A DNA stretch of 64,000 nucleotides, taken from NCBI GenBank assembly GCA_026168455.1, contig CM047428.1:18876759-18940758 (forward strand). The letters are read 5' to 3'. The notes under the pieces were generated by a model. It saw only the letters and a program-made list of their open reading frames with translations, had not been told where the DNA came from and did no database searches. Both the position numbers and the translations under genes were made by a program. Of this stretch, positions 25,111 to 38,110 are shown in pieces. This DNA is from Theocolax elegans. Its lineage: Eukaryota; Arthropoda; Insecta; Hymenoptera; Cerocephalidae. The first letter of the stretch is position 1. Every line of letters begins with the position of its first letter.

Positions 25111-26483
25111 GGGAGATTCCATGTGAAGTGATCCATTTAAAAAATAGAATTTAGTTTTAATGTATGGAATCAGTAAAAAATTACTTGAATAGAGTGTAGC
25201 TAAATTTTTAGACCTAAATTTCAATTAGTACCAGAGCTGTAGCCAATCAAAAAATCGAATTTTTTAAAAAAAATGACTTTATGGCCCTTTTTATCACTAA
25301 ATAACTCAAAATCTAACAATTTTTTCTTATATACATTAAATTTGAAAAAGTTTATAAATTTCAAGAAGAATCTGTTGAAATATTTTATTTACATTAGTTT
25401 AACACATTGAATATAGTTATAATTAATAAAATCCTTTATAGTAAAATAAAGGGTTGTACGATCAAAAATATTTTATCCATCCAAGAATCTAATTCATCGA
25501 TGATTAATTACCTTCAAAATGGTGCAAAGTTTGAGTGCGGCAGAGCATTTCAGACAAAGTTATGGTGATTTTAGGCAAATTTCTTAAAAAAAGAGAGCGA
25601 ATGCATTTTATGAAGAAAACAGACTAACCGTATACTTGCATTCAAACAATATGGCACTATTATTCCTCAATATTACTAAAATATACTATTTATTGTTAGT
25701 CACTGATACATTTTAATCTCTAAGCTGCTTACAAACACAAAGCAGTAGGTGTAAGCAGTTATACCTGTTATGTAATTGGATTTATTGGAATTTTAATAAG
25801 TTTCAGGTATTTATTCAATTATATAACAGGTATAACTGCTTACACCTACTGCTTTGTGTTTGTAAGCAGCTTAGAGATTGAAAAGTATCAGTAACTAACA
25901 TTAAATAGTATATTTTAGTATTATTGAAGAATATTAGTGCCATGTTGTTTGAATGCAAGTATACGGTTACTCTGTTTTTTTCATAAAATGCATTCGCTCT
26001 CTTTTTTTAAGAAATTTGCCTAAAATCACCATAACTTTGTCTGAAATGCTCTGCCGCACTCAAACTTTGCACCATTTTGAAGGTAATTAATCATCGATGA
26101 ATTAGATTCTTGGATGGATAAAATATTTTTGATCGTACAACCCTTTATTTTACTATAAAGGATTTTATTAATTATAACTATATTCAATGTGTTAAACTAA
26201 TGTAAATAAAATATTTCAACAGATTCTTCTTGAAATTTATAAACTTTTTCAAATTTAATGTATATAAGAAAAAATTGTTAGATTTTGAGTTATTAAGTGA
26301 TAAAAATGGCCATTAAGTCATTTTTTTTAAAAAATTCGATTTTTTGATTGGCTACAGCTCTGGTACTAATTGAAATTTAGGTCTAAAAATTTAGCTACAC
26401 TCTATTCAAGTAGTTTTTTACTGATTCCATACATTAAAACAAAATTCTATTTTTTAAATGGATCACTTCACATGGAATCTCCC
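25111..26483. mobile_element. 1373-bp near-perfect palindrome (foldback/TIR element)
   Basis: Two inverted arms of exactly 668 bp (25111-25778 and 25816-26483) flank a 37-bp loop (25779-25815). Comparing the arms by eye I count about 16 substitutions and no clear indel, so they are roughly 97-98% identical. The outer termini read gggagattccatg inwards on both strands. Both sides abut alternating TA DNA, so a TA or longer AT target-site duplication is plausible but cannot be delimited. There is no transposase frame: small frames of about 65 codons are mirrored in the two arms. The structure fits a non-autonomous foldback/MITE-type DNA transposon of unknown superfamily. Transcription across it would give a long hairpin RNA. 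Confidence 0.75.
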
Positions 26484-27200
26484 ATATATATATATAGACA
26501 AAAAGGTGGAAGCCGTAGAGATAAAGAGGAAGAAGGAAATAGTGAAAAAAGGAAGGTGACGAGCTGAAATTTCTTCATGCGTAAGTCAAGGAAAATCCCG
26601 AGCGCGTCAGTTGCGATAGCTTATCCTTCGCTAAGCCGCGACTCGAGAGACTCGTATAATCCCTTGATGACGAAGGAAGCAGTAGCTCGTTGCAAAATTC
26701 GCACATCCGCGGACTCTGAGCAAAGAAAACAGAGACGCTTTGACAATGTGGCGTTTGCGCAATAAAAAAAATATATATATATTCGGCAGGAGAGGTGGGG
26801 GGGGGGGGGCGAGGGAGGGAGAGCGGGATGCTACTAGGGGATACAGTAATGCGGTTGGGGTTCTGTGCTCTTTATCACGAGCGTAAACGCGCGTGCATTC
26901 TTCATTTTCGCCCATGAAAGTATGTACAAAGAAAACCGCCTTAACGCGAATGAAGGCGCCCTTTTATAATTTCATAATTCGCGCCGTTATTAAAGCCCCT
27001 TTATTACTCGTCCACGTATAGCACCCGCGTAGCTTTTCTACCTTTGCGTTTTAAAAGATCCGACAGCGTTCTACGGGCGAGCCTTTGTACGAAGTTAATT
27101 CTTTGAAACCGATCTTTTTCCCGTGAGTTATGAATTACCGACTTTTACAATCTGCGGGGGAAAAAAAGCACGGAAATTTGTTTGCCTTTGTTTCTTTTCC
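26484..27200. other. CpG-rich block with purine and G tracts
   Basis: Right of the palindrome's TA flank the sequence becomes purine-rich (26500-26560), then CpG-rich. It includes a short TA run (about 26769-26781) and thirteen consecutive G at 26797-26809. Frames of 62 (plus) and 94 (minus) codons overlap antisense and are low-complexity in part. A regulatory role is possible only by composition. Confidence 0.35.
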
Positions 27201-28576
27201 TCGTTTTACACATTCACTTACCTTAAAACTATCGTTTATACTTTAAAGCACGATATTTAGTTTAGTTACACCTGCACACCAAAATGGTACCGATTAAATG
27301 CAAATTAAGTTTATCCAGTGCAAAAAAGTTTTATACAGTTTGTCTTAATATTTTCATATACCTGTATAATAAGGTAGAAACGGTAAATGTTGACGAATGT
27401 AAAAATAAAATTGGAGCATCAATAGGTGTAATGGAATAAATTCGATGAAAGAGGTTTAATGACTCGACATGCCATACGAACGCTCAGCAATGAGATCAAA
27501 GAATCTTATTTCACCTAGAACGTTCACTTGAAAGCTCGGTCCGACAAAATAAAATACCGCGAAAATGGAATAAGAGAAACCGTTTGGGTATAGGGGGAAC
27601 GGGGGTACGCGCGTCAGCAAAGCCAAGGGAAAAAGTCGACGGGTCCCGACATTTTTTAATCGCCTCTAGGGTACACACAGCCAAGAGAAAGAGACGAGAG
27701 GAGAGCTGATAGAAGGTAATAGCAGTTGGTAGGATCGAGCAAGAAGCCAGAGTGGAGGGAGTTTGGTCACGTGGACCTAATTCGATTGGAAACCCTTAAT
27801 CGAGGAGTCGGTCCGCGCGACCCTGCTCCTCTTCCGCTTTTCTCTTCTCGTGCCGACCTTCTCTCTTCTTGCCAATTTCCGCGGAAAGACCGCTGCGTGG
27901 CACGTATTTTCTCGAACAACTTGTGTAGAAAGGTGTAGGAACATGCAGAGGTCCGCAGGTGTAAACTTGCTTTAAAGTCCAAAGCCATCATTGAAAATTT
28001 GATGAAACTGAGTCTTGTATCTTTCTAAAGAAAAAAAAAACATTTCTAGTTAATCGACGTGCTACGTTTGAAATATTTTATTATTTCATTTAATTTTCCA
28101 TACTACATCTAACTTTGTGTTCAAACAGCTTACAGCTATGAGAATTATAGGATTATATTTTAGGTATCATAATTTTGGTAGGCCTTGCGCCTTCTATATT
28201 TAAATCCAATATTGTACGATCTATCTTCTTCGAGGCATCGCAAAGGAAAATAACTTTATATTTACGATAGTATTAAAATACTTTTCGACGTAGAACTCTG
28301 TATAGATATATACCGTACGTAGAGTAAAATATTCGGGATTCCGCATACACAAGAGGTCGCAAGTGTTTTACTTTTTTTTTATTTTTATCAACCTAGGTAT
28401 AATACCTTGTCTTAAAAAGAATTTCATGAATATTTCCTTGTAGTTGAATATTTTAAGATCATTGAACCTTAATTATAGGTGTTATCTTTAAGTAATGACT
28501 GGGTGTTGTGTAGACAAAATAAACGTTCTACGATTGGCTCATGTAGTACGTATATGCATTAAAAATATTGAATAAA

Positions 28577-28860
28577 CAAAAAAATTAATTTTTGGAAAAA
28601 TTCTTTGTGTCGGGGTTTGATGCATGCTTTAAATATATACCCAAACATTTTTTCAGATTTTTAAATCACCAATTACCGTATAATGTTTGGATTTAACGTG
28701 TATAGTTTCTTTACTCAAAATTACTGACCAAACATTTGTGTATTCAATTATATGTTTTAAATTATGTTTACCTTATGTTTTAAGCAATCAAATGAATTCT
28801 TTTTATATTAATTTTTTGGTTGAAAGGAATATAATTTGGGTCTGAAACCCCGTACAGTTA
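28577..28860 (+). repeat. Dispersed repeat, copy 2 (inside duplication copy A)
   Basis: Homologous to 13818-14150 with moderate divergence, and almost identical to 31193-31476 because the latter lies in the tandem copy. It keeps the same order of landmarks: poly-A plus ttaatttttggaaaaatt at the start, tatacccaaa, a palindromic-looking aatgtttgga block, and tttgggtctgaaaccccgta at the end. Confidence 0.6.
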
Positions 28861-29234
28861 GGTTGTTTTTTCAATTTCAGCGCGAGAACACGTTATCTTT
28901 TAATTTGCATGCAATAATCATCGCATTAGTAGAAAGCAATATATAAAATGAAATTTTCAAAAGGTTCAATTAAAATTGTGCGTATAGTAAATATAGAAAA
29001 CATTACGATAATAAAATATCTAGCAATAATGTCTGGTGGTTTATCACGATAAATTTATGAGAACTGGAATTTATAAAAGGTGATAGCGAATTTCCGAAAT
29101 CGCATAGTAGCTAGTTCATTTTATTCAACATCGATATATTTCGGTTTCTCGAAAGACGTATCAGTCGAGTGATCTAGCACAGTGGGACTCGAGATTCAAA
29201 AGCAACAAACTCGTCGGTCCAGATCTACTAACAC

Positions 29235-29254
29235 AGAGAGAGAGAGAGAGAGAG
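29235..29254 (+). repeat. (GA)n microsatellite in duplication copy A
   Basis: A short GA run followed by G tracts. The corresponding run in copy B (31853-31872) differs by a few units. Confidence 0.85.
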
Positions 29255-30025
29255 GGGGGTGGGGGAGGGAGCGAGAGGGACACGTAGTACGAAGCTTAGG
29301 ATTGTCGGACTCGTTTGAACACACGTAAACCGAGTGTACGTGTCCGAGGCAGCGAATAAATTTGGGAGCTCGAGTGCGCGTCTCAAGTTTCCCTGGCGGC
29401 TGGTGTCCTCTACTCACACACGGACTCGCAAACACGATACCAACCTACTAACATACATACGTACACACGTATTCGAGGAAGAGAAGCATCTATATATATA
29501 TACGTATATACATAGGAGGTTTACGCGATGCCGCTCGCGTTTTCGGAAGCGCATCGCTCATTAGCAAGTGCTTCAACTTTCGTACTTACCTAAGTTCTAC
29601 TGGTAGGGACAACTGTGCGGGTTCTCCGTTACGAGCGTGTATGCTCGTTGAGATTCTGTGAAGAGCGCTGTCGCACGTATACACGCGCGTATAACCTCGA
29701 CGCATGCTTTTGGAATTTCGATAAGCTTGGACGCACAATGCACCGACACCCCAACCCACCCACCCATCCGCTCCGGCGGCCCCCATTTGTTTATTTCAAC
29801 GGTCTCGCTCGGGGGATGAGGCTACTGCGTTCCTCGTGTCACGGGTTTATTTCCTCCTCGCTGATTGAAAAATCTCTTTGGTTTTCCTGAACGTTCGACC
29901 GGGAGGGTATACGTGTTTCGAATTGCTCAACGGCGAATTTTTGACTCGCTCTTTTTCTCATCCGATTTCAATTGATTTTCTCGTTCTTTCTCTTTTCTTC
30001 CTTATATTTTTACCCCTTCGTTCGG

Positions 30026-32629
30026 AAAATTGGAGCATCAATAGGTGTAATGGAATAAATTCGATGAAAGAGGTTTAATGACTCGACATGCCATACGAAC
30101 GCTCAGCAATGAGATCAAAGAATCTTATTTCACCTAGAACGTTCACTTGAAAGCTCGGTCCGACAAAATAAAATACCGCGAAAATGGAATAAGAGAAACC
30201 GTTTGGGTATAGGGGGAACGGGGGTACGCGCGTCAGCAAAGCCAAGGGAAAAAGTCGACGGGTCCCGACATTTTTTAATCGCCTCTAGGGTACACACAGC
30301 CAAGAGAAAGAGACGAGAGGAGAGCTGATAGAAGGTAATAGCAGTTGGTAGGATCGAGCAAGAAGCCAGAGTGGAGGGAGTTTGGTCACGTGGACCTAAT
30401 TCGATTGGAAACCCTTAATCGAGGAGTCGGTCCGCGCGACCCTGCTCCTCTTCCGCTTTTCTCTTCTCGTGCCGACCTTCTCTCTTCTTGCCAATTTCCG
30501 CGGAAAGACCGCTGCGTGGCACGTATTTTCTCGAACAACTTGTGTAGAAAGGTGTAGGAACATGCAGAGGTCCGCAGGTGTAAACTTGCTTTAAAGTCCA
30601 AAGCCATCATTGAAAATTTGATGAAACTGAGTCTTGTATCTTTCTAAAGAAAAAAAAACATTTCTAGTTAATCGACGTGCTACGTTTAAAATATTTTATT
30701 ATTTCATTTAATTTTCCATACTACATCTAACTTTGTGTTCAAACAGCTTACAGCTATGAGAATTATAGGATTATATTTTAGGTATCATAATTTTGGTAGG
30801 CCTTGCGCCTTCTATATTTAAATCCAATATTGTACGATCTATCTTCTTCGAGGCATCGCAAAGGAAAATAACTTTATATTTACGATAGTATTAAAATACT
30901 TTTCGACGTAGAACTCTGTATAGATATATACCGTACGTAGAGTAAAATATTCGGGATTCCGCATACACAAGAGGTCGCAAGTGTTTTACTTTTTTTTTAT
31001 TTTTATCAACCTAGTATAATACCTTGTCTTAAAAATAATTTCATGAATATTTCCTTGTAGTTGAATATTTTAAGATCATTGAACCTTAATTATAGGTGTT
31101 ATCTTTAAGTAATGACTGGGTGTTGTGTAGACAAAATAAACGTTCTACGATTGGCTCATGTAGTACGTATATGCATTAAAATATTGAATAAACAAAAAAA
31201 TTAATTTTTGGAAAAATTCTTTGTGTCGGGGTTTGATGCATGCTTTAAATATATACCCAAACATTTTTTCAGATTTTTAAATCACCAATTACCGTATAAT
31301 GTTTGGATTTAACGTGTATAGTTTCTTTACTCAAAATTACTGACCAAACATTTGTGTATTCAATTATATGTTTTAAATTATGTTTACCTTATGTTTTAAG
31401 CAATCAAATGAATTCTTTTTATATTAATTTTTTGGTTGAAAGGAATATAATTTGGGTCTGAAACCCCGTACAGTTAGGTTGTTTTTTCAATTTCAGCGCG
31501 AGAACACGTTATCTTTTAATTTGCATGCAATAATCATCGCATTAGTAGAAAGCAATATATAAAATGAAATTTTCAAAAGGTTCAATTAAAATTGTGCGTA
31601 TAGTAAATATAGAAAACATTACGATAATAAAATATCTAGCAATAATGTCTGGTGGTTTATCACGATAAATTTATGAGAACTGGAATTTATAAAAGGTGAT
31701 AGCGAATTTCCGAAATCGCATAGTAGCTAGTTCATTTTATTCAACATCGATATATTTCGGTTTTTCGAAAGACGTATCAGTCGAGTGATCTAGCACAGTG
31801 GGACTCGAGATTCAAAAGCAACAAACTCGTCGGTCCAGATCTACTAACACAGAGAGAGAGAGAGAGAGAGAGGGGGTGGGGGAGGGAGCGAGAGGGACAC
31901 GTAGTACGAAGCTTAGGATTGTCGGACTCGTTTGAACACACGTAAACCGAGTGTACGTGTCCGAGGCAGCGAATAAATTTGGGAGCTCGAGTGCGCGTCT
32001 CAAGTTTCCCTGGCGGCTGGTGTCCTCTACTCACACACGGACTCGCAAACACGATACCAACCTACTAACATACATACGTACACACGTATTCGAGGAAGAG
32101 AAGCGTATATACATAGGAGGTTTACGCGATGCCGCTCGCGTTTTCGGAAGCGCATCGCTCATTAGCAAGTGCTTCAACTTTCGTACTTACCTAAGTTCTA
32201 CTGGTAGGGACAACTGTGCGGGTTCTCCGTTACGAGCGTGTATGCTCGTTGAGATTCTGTGAAGAGCGCTGTCGCACGTATACACGCGCGTATAACCTCG
32301 ACGCATGCTTTTGGAATTTCGATAAGCTTGGACGCACAATGCACCGACACCCCAACCACCCACCCACCCATCCGCTCCGGCGGCCCCCATTTGTTTATTT
32401 CAACGGTCTCGCTCGGGGGATGAGGCTACTGCGTTCCTCGTGTCACGGGTTTATTTCCTCCTCGCTGATTGAAAAATCTCTTTGGTTTTCCTGAACGTTC
32501 GACCGGGAGGGTATACGTGTTTCGAATTGCTCAACGGCGAATTTTTGACTCGCTCTTTTTCTCATCCGATTTCAATTGATTTTCTCGTTCTTTCTCTTTT
32601 CTTCCTTATATTTTTACCCCTTCGTTCGG
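30026..32629 (+). repeat. 2.6-kb tandem duplication, copy B
   Basis: Second copy of the unit at 27407-30025, 2604 bp long. It starts at aaaattggagcatc directly after the end of copy A (ccttcgttcgg) and ends at the same word at 32621-32629, after which the sequence diverges. No target-site duplication or shared terminal repeat brackets the unit. That fits replication slippage or end-joining better than transposition, and is also consistent with an assembly error that placed two haplotypes in series. Confidence 0.9.
31193..31476 (+). repeat. Dispersed repeat, copy 3 (inside duplication copy B)
   Basis: The tandem-duplicated counterpart of 28577-28860, essentially identical to it, and a diverged relative of 13818-14150. 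Confidence 0.6.
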
Positions 32630-34600
32630 CTTCGAACTCCAGATCAACCTTTTGCCGCTCGGTTATTCGGTCGGATCTGCTTTGTGCAATTAAAAGGTAA
32701 TTACGCGCTACGAAACGAAAAAGATACGCCGTGTTTTATATTTCCGTGTAATTTATAAGAAGCAAAAAAAGAATATAGTTAAAATATTATATTAATGGGA
32801 AAATAATTTTATATCCTTGTTTGAGTTTTCACCAAATTTCAAACGTTTTTAATGAATCACTTCAACGAGAAACACTTGCAGTAATTGCACTACTTTCGCA
32901 TGGAGTTATATATTTTTAAAAAGTATACGTATGTACATTCTAATTAATAAAAACATTTAAAACTCTTTAAGCGCTGTATTTACTTTCTAAGGTACTGCAT
33001 GTTTTGAAATTTACGTTTCGAAGTAGTTACGTTTAATTTTTCCTTTTTTTTTAGATTTTAATACGTACCTCGCAGTTGTAGTTGCTCATTTGAGACCGAA
33101 AGTTCGTATTTCTTCTTGCTCGTACTTCTTTTATTAAAAATTCATAATCCAAAAGTTCCGTTTCTGGTATTCGAGGCACTTTTCCACTTGGTGATCTACA
33201 GCTTCGTAACTTTTGCCATTTTGGACCTTAGGAACATTTTTCAGCCATGGCCTCCCTTTTACGTCTTTAACAACTTTTGACTTTCTTATTGACATAAATA
33301 TGAAAAACTTTCCTATAAAAATGACTACGCATAATTGAAATATATTTCATAGAGAATAGGAAGAAAACATTGACGTTTATCGATTGGTTAACAAAATATG
33401 GTAAAATGGATTAAATAATATACGTATAAAGTAATACGTTACAGAGGAAAAATAAAAATGTATATTTAATTTGTTTGAAAATAGGAGAACGTAATAGATA
33501 TTGCACGAGGTGTGGGAAGTAAGAAAAATGCAAATAAGTGCCTGAGAATCATGCATACATTCAACTTTCTGGAATAATACTATCAGTGCCTGTGAATTTC
33601 CCATTATTCTACTCTTCCCTTACGAAGGTATTACAACGTGGCGTTGGAGAAAAATGTTGAAGCGCTCGTTCTTCCCTGCGGTTTCATGTTTTTTACGGAT
33701 ATTCACGTGACAAGGAAAATACTCGTGTACTCTAATAGGAAAATAATAAGAGAGTACAACGAAACGTGAAAAGGAAACATTAATCCCATTTAATTGATTA
33801 AATTCAACGTCCTTATTCTACAAAGCGAATTCTCTTTGTAATAACTCAGTATTTTAATTAAAATGTACACGTTTATTAAAATGTACTAATATGAAAATAA
33901 AGTACTCCGCAATTTGTAAATAAAATTAATTAATTTTATCGATAATAAATTAGTTTTTATTTATCATATATAGCATTTTAGCTTCAGTCAAGTATGTGGA
34001 ATAAACCAAGCTTAACCGTATTTATCTTTAGAGGAAAATAAGTTGTATGTTTAAGTGAAGTGGAAACATTGACGTTAAGCATCATACGTAACTGTTAAAG
34101 ATTAAATAAATCTTTTACTACATTATAACGTATTTGATTATTAAATTATTTTTATATAAATAAAATCAATATTGCTCGTAAAAATAAAGCGAATTTCAAT
34201 ATTGATATTTCAATAAAAAGAAAAACAACCAAGTATTTGTTTACCAACGAGATTATTTTTTGCTGTAAATACAAGCTTTCACTTTTTGAATGGCAAATAT
34301 ATAAATGTGACTTACGAAAACACTAGACCGAACTCGACAGACTGTTATTTTACAGTAGATCCCTCGTAGTATTCTTCAACGAAATATGCTAACAAACAGT
34401 ATAAGGTGAAGAGTAGAATAAATAGATTCGGAGTAAGCGAACGTCAAAATAGAGGGAAAGTGAGAAGTCGATACATAAAGGAAAGAGAGCAAGGGAGAGA
34501 GAACCGGGTAACAAAAGCAAGGACGTATAGGGGAAATAGACAGGAGGGTCTGATCACTTTCATTACGTTCGGAGGCACTTTGCACGACGATTGATAGTGA
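32630..34600. other. AT-rich non-coding DNA, no gene seen
   Basis: A+T-rich sequence follows the duplication. A minus frame of 75 codons (33377-33604) contains a short internal repetition from the word agtgcctg occurring twice (near 33537 and 33585). It has no domain and is treated as chance. Nothing else is recognisable. Confidence 0.5.
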
Positions 34601-34704
34601 GTATCGATGGCAAGTAGTAGCGATCAACGTACGTCGCGCCACGCCGTTTGTGCGCGATCGGGTCGCTTTCACCTATCCCCTGCTACAATTTAACTCGATT
34701 TTTA

Positions 34705-34726
34705 TCTCTCTCTCTCTCTCCCTCTC
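34705..34726. repeat. (TC)n microsatellite
   Basis: A short TC run followed by further pyrimidines. The left flank (34600-34680) is moderately CpG-rich. Confidence 0.8.
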
Positions 34727-34739
34727 CTTCTCTTCATTG

Positions 34740-35115
34740 AAAAGCACAAAGAGTCAGGATAATAATTAATAGTTTTTAAGCTGATTAATTCAACTTCTAA
34801 CGCTGGGTTAATCTATTTCGCGTAATTAAAACTTGAACCGCCACTACTTTAGAAAAACCTAACAGCGCGTTATAAAAAAAAAGGAACTTCCATATTTCAT
34901 AATTTACTTATCAAGTTTGTCCAGTACTTGGAAGAACAAAAAGTAAAATAAAAAGAAAAACTCGAGATTCCTTAAATAGTTGACCGTGCAAAGGATATGT
35001 CATATGTATTCCATATAATTTCTAAAACACTTTAGATAAACGCGTCTGCCTTGCGGTCTAATCCTTTCAGCATTGTAATCCTCTGGTAGGAGTCCCTTTA
35101 AAACACGGGGAAAAT
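34740..35115. other. AT-rich non-coding DNA
   Basis: A+T-rich background with poly-A runs, no gene seen. Confidence 0.5.
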
Positions 35116-35695
35116 CCAATGAATTACAAGTTTGAACGAGGAAAGTCATTGGAAAACACGTATACGCGAGTAGGACCGGCTCGTAGAACGAAAGTCCACG
35201 GGACCATTCATCGGCCGGGCGTGGCGCGTTTTCACTTTATTGGGATCAACGCGGCGCCACTCGCAAAAATCCCGGGAGAGGCGCCGCCCGAGTTCCTTGG
35301 CACGCGAAACTCGGCCGAGTAATGTACGGCGCGCAAGTTCGAAGTTTCAGTTTGGCCGCCCAGTCGTCTCGAGCGGAAGTTAAAGATGATTGGTCGTACA
35401 GAGGATTAAGGTCACACAGGTCTCCTATCTCCCCCCCCCCTCTCTCTCTCTCTCTGTCTCTCTCGCTCGATCTCGCGGACTGTATTATGTATTCATCGTC
35501 TGTTCTTCCAAGAAGGATTACGAGAGCTGTAATCCGGCTTCGGAAGATTTGATCCCGAGACCGTGCTCCGTTCGAAGTTTCTCTTTTACTGTCTCGCTTC
35601 TACCGTATCTCAGCCCCTTGCGCGCTCCGTCACTTTCTTTTTTACGCGTGCTGGACGACGGAGGTTTAAGGCTGCAGGGAAAAATATGGATTTAA
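35116..35695. other. Strongly CpG-rich block with C/CT tract
   Basis: The left part (35150-35360) is among the most CpG- and GC-dense sequence in the window, with several ggcgcc-type words. It is followed by ten C (35431-35440) and a (TC)n run (35441-35463), then another CpG-rich part. Plus frames of 67, 76 and 101 codons overlap in different phases and have no recognisable domain. The density of CpG makes a promoter or enhancer plausible; there is no direct evidence for a transcript. Confidence 0.4.
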
Positions 35696-36190
35696 AGTGG
35701 TACACTTAGGATACTAAACTCACTCAAACTTTTTATACAAACTGGCCTGCAATTCTTAAATTGATTTGATTCTTTTTTTACTATTTCGACTCTGAATTAT
35801 TGTTTAATTAAACGTTTTTCCATTGTTTGCTATGGTGAATACTAATTTGAATAATATAGTCACACTATTTGTTTAATAAGATTTTACGAAATGAAAGACA
35901 TTTAGAAATATGTAATTATATTAAAAAATGACAGTTGCGTATATCAGTATTATAATTATCCAACTAATTTATTTGAGTTTTCCATCAAGTAACTCTTGGA
36001 GTAAAAAGATAGGATAAAATGTTTGAACTATCGTATTCAATTTAGCACTCGACACTTGGTTGGATTTTCAAGTAAAGTAATTTCGTGCATATACACAAGA
36101 AACGGTCCCGAAAATCCTGTGGTAGAAAAAGGCGGCATTTACCCCCAAGAAGCAATAAAGGAACAGAAGCATGTAACGAAAAAACGAGCA
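35696..36190. other. AT-rich non-coding DNA
   Basis: A+T-rich background. The 84-codon frame from 36023 into the next block has no recognisable features. Confidence 0.45.
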
Positions 36191-36361
36191 TCGACCTATC
36201 CCACCCTCAAAAACGTTAATGTCAAGGGAGAGAAAGAGAAAGACGTTCCTGATACCCGCGACCTCGAGGACAGATAGTTTCGGTCCGCCACTCGAGAACT
36301 CGGGGGTTGCTCGCCAGAAATTCCGCGGTGAGATCCTTGGCCGACATTCAATAACGTGCTA

Positions 36362-36394
<33 letters not shown>

Positions 36395-36835
36395 GATTCC
36401 CCCCGAACAAAACGCCGAGGCGCGCAACCTCGTTTAGCCTTAGGAAGTAGGGGAGGACTAATTATCGGGAGACCGATGAAGCGGAGTACCGACGCTGATA
36501 CCGCTAATGATTTTTCGCCCAAGCTCGCCACCCCTAAACAAGCCCCTTAACACACTTTTCGCCTTTGCAGGTGATTTCCTGTTTAATTGAATTGCTCGTT
36601 TTTGCGTCCACGTCAGCAGCGGCGGGGCCTGCTGCTCCGTTTTTCTTGTTCACCTCGGCGTGTCGCTTTAATGTCGTATACACACACACACACCCACACA
36701 TCCACACTTGCTATTCTTGGGTAACGAGGCCGGAACGAATTTCGTGCATTTTCGGGAACGATATCAAGGACGAGTTTTGGCACTTTTTGCTGAATTCGGA
36801 GAGTAGAAAAGCTGGGATTTAAAGAAGTGTGAAAT
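36191..36835. other. CpG-rich block with CT and CA microsatellites
   Basis: The GC-richer block contains a (CT)n run with one interruption (36362-36394), a CpG-rich middle part, and a (CA)n-type run (36680-36707). Frames on both strands (64-111 codons) overlap one another and are driven by these tracts, so no gene is called. Confidence 0.4.
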
Positions 36836-38110
36836 CATACTGGAGAGAAAACAATTTTTAACTCGAGCTTTTTTCCGAAGGAGCACGCAAGAAAATGATT
36901 GATAATACAAAGAATTTTGATATGACATTTTAAAGAAATTGTCACGGTACGTCTCGAAATATTTTACGAATCGAATATACGTTTTTCTCGATCTTGCGAA
37001 ATATATCGTCTATATTCGATGCTATAGCCTTAATAAAAACATTTAAATGTCTTTTCATCGTGCGTAAAATATATATATACGTTTATCAATATTAACAATT
37101 ATTTCAAATGCAATAGACTAATCTACCATTTGTTTTTATGTTACAGGTACGTAAATATTGATGGATCTATGTATCTTGAAGTTACTTGTACGTGAGTAGT
37201 CGAATAAATATTTAATTACGTTTAAAGTGGATGTGGAACTACATCAGCACAACTTGTGCCGAAGTTGCCATCTTTGTACATTTGGTACATTTACTTAAGC
37301 TTGACTACCCTAACATACCGGTTTGCTTAATACCGTCCAAACTATTAAAGTGTCGAAATTACAAGATTATATGAAAATTTAATTTTTCGTTCGTCTATCA
37401 TTAATGCACTTCAACGTGTTTACTAATAATTAAAGCTCTGCATTATGCATTTAAATCGCACTAAAAATATAAATATATAATAGTACGCGTAACCAATTGA
37501 ATTACTTATTTACGTTAAAGTTATTATAGTATGTACATCACATTCACGTACTATAATATTGTAATCATTATTACACTGACGGAGTAATTATCATAATTTA
37601 ACCTTACTTTATGAGAGATCGTATCTTCATTTGTAATATAATCACCGTTGACAAGCTTTCCGCGTATAATGCCAATACAATACCGTACCACTAAAACAGT
37701 TAAATTACCTTTGCAAGCTCTCTTCGTTGCGTATCGTAATTAAAAGTTTGGCGGGGAAAAAAATATAACCGAATTAAACATTATAAACACCAATCAAAGC
37801 GTTATTAAACGATGAACGCGAAACTCATAATTATTTTTTTTTAGAAATGTAATTTACAACGCGTTTTCCGTGTTTTAAAAAATTATATATAAGCGCATAA
37901 TTATAATTTGTGAATGTACACATTGTAGTACTGTAGTATTATGTTTAAGTATATACACGTTTATTCGAGTTCTTTATTTAAAGATCTTTATGTTTTAATT
38001 TATTTTTCATTGTTCGCGTAGTCGCATATAAATTCATGATTATTTTTCCAACAAGACTGCTCGATTATGAGTTTTTTAAAAATGACTAAAGCATATGGAA
38101 AAGTTGGTAG
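36836..38110. other. AT-rich non-coding DNA, no gene seen
   Basis: A+T-rich background with no coding frame, structured repeat or RNA gene that I can recognise. Confidence 0.55.

Larger units (their letters stand above)
27407..30025 (+). repeat. 2.6-kb tandem duplication, copy A
   Basis: This 2619-bp segment is followed immediately, head to tail, by a second copy (30026-32629). The copies differ by only a few substitutions (for example cgtttgaaa versus cgtttaaaa, and aaaagaatt versus aaaataatt) and some length changes in A-runs, GA-runs and a CCA-run. A 16-bp TA-rich piece near 29489-29505 is absent from copy B. The unit contains CpG-rich parts at its left (27540-27990) and right (29170-30025) ends, a copy of the dispersed repeat, and a GA microsatellite (29235-29254). 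Frames of 66-91 codons repeat in both copies simply because the DNA is duplicated; none has a recognisable domain. Confidence 0.9.

Noticed and set aside
25027..26567. Mirrored frames beginning MKFRSKNLATLYSS on both strands
   Set aside because: They are the two arms of the palindrome translated in opposite directions; no transposase motif is present.
27726..32700. Repeated frames (for example MVGSSKKPEW and MMALDFKASL) in both copies of the 2.6-kb unit
   Set aside because: Their repetition reflects the DNA duplication, not a gene family; plus and minus frames overlap antisense and have no domains.
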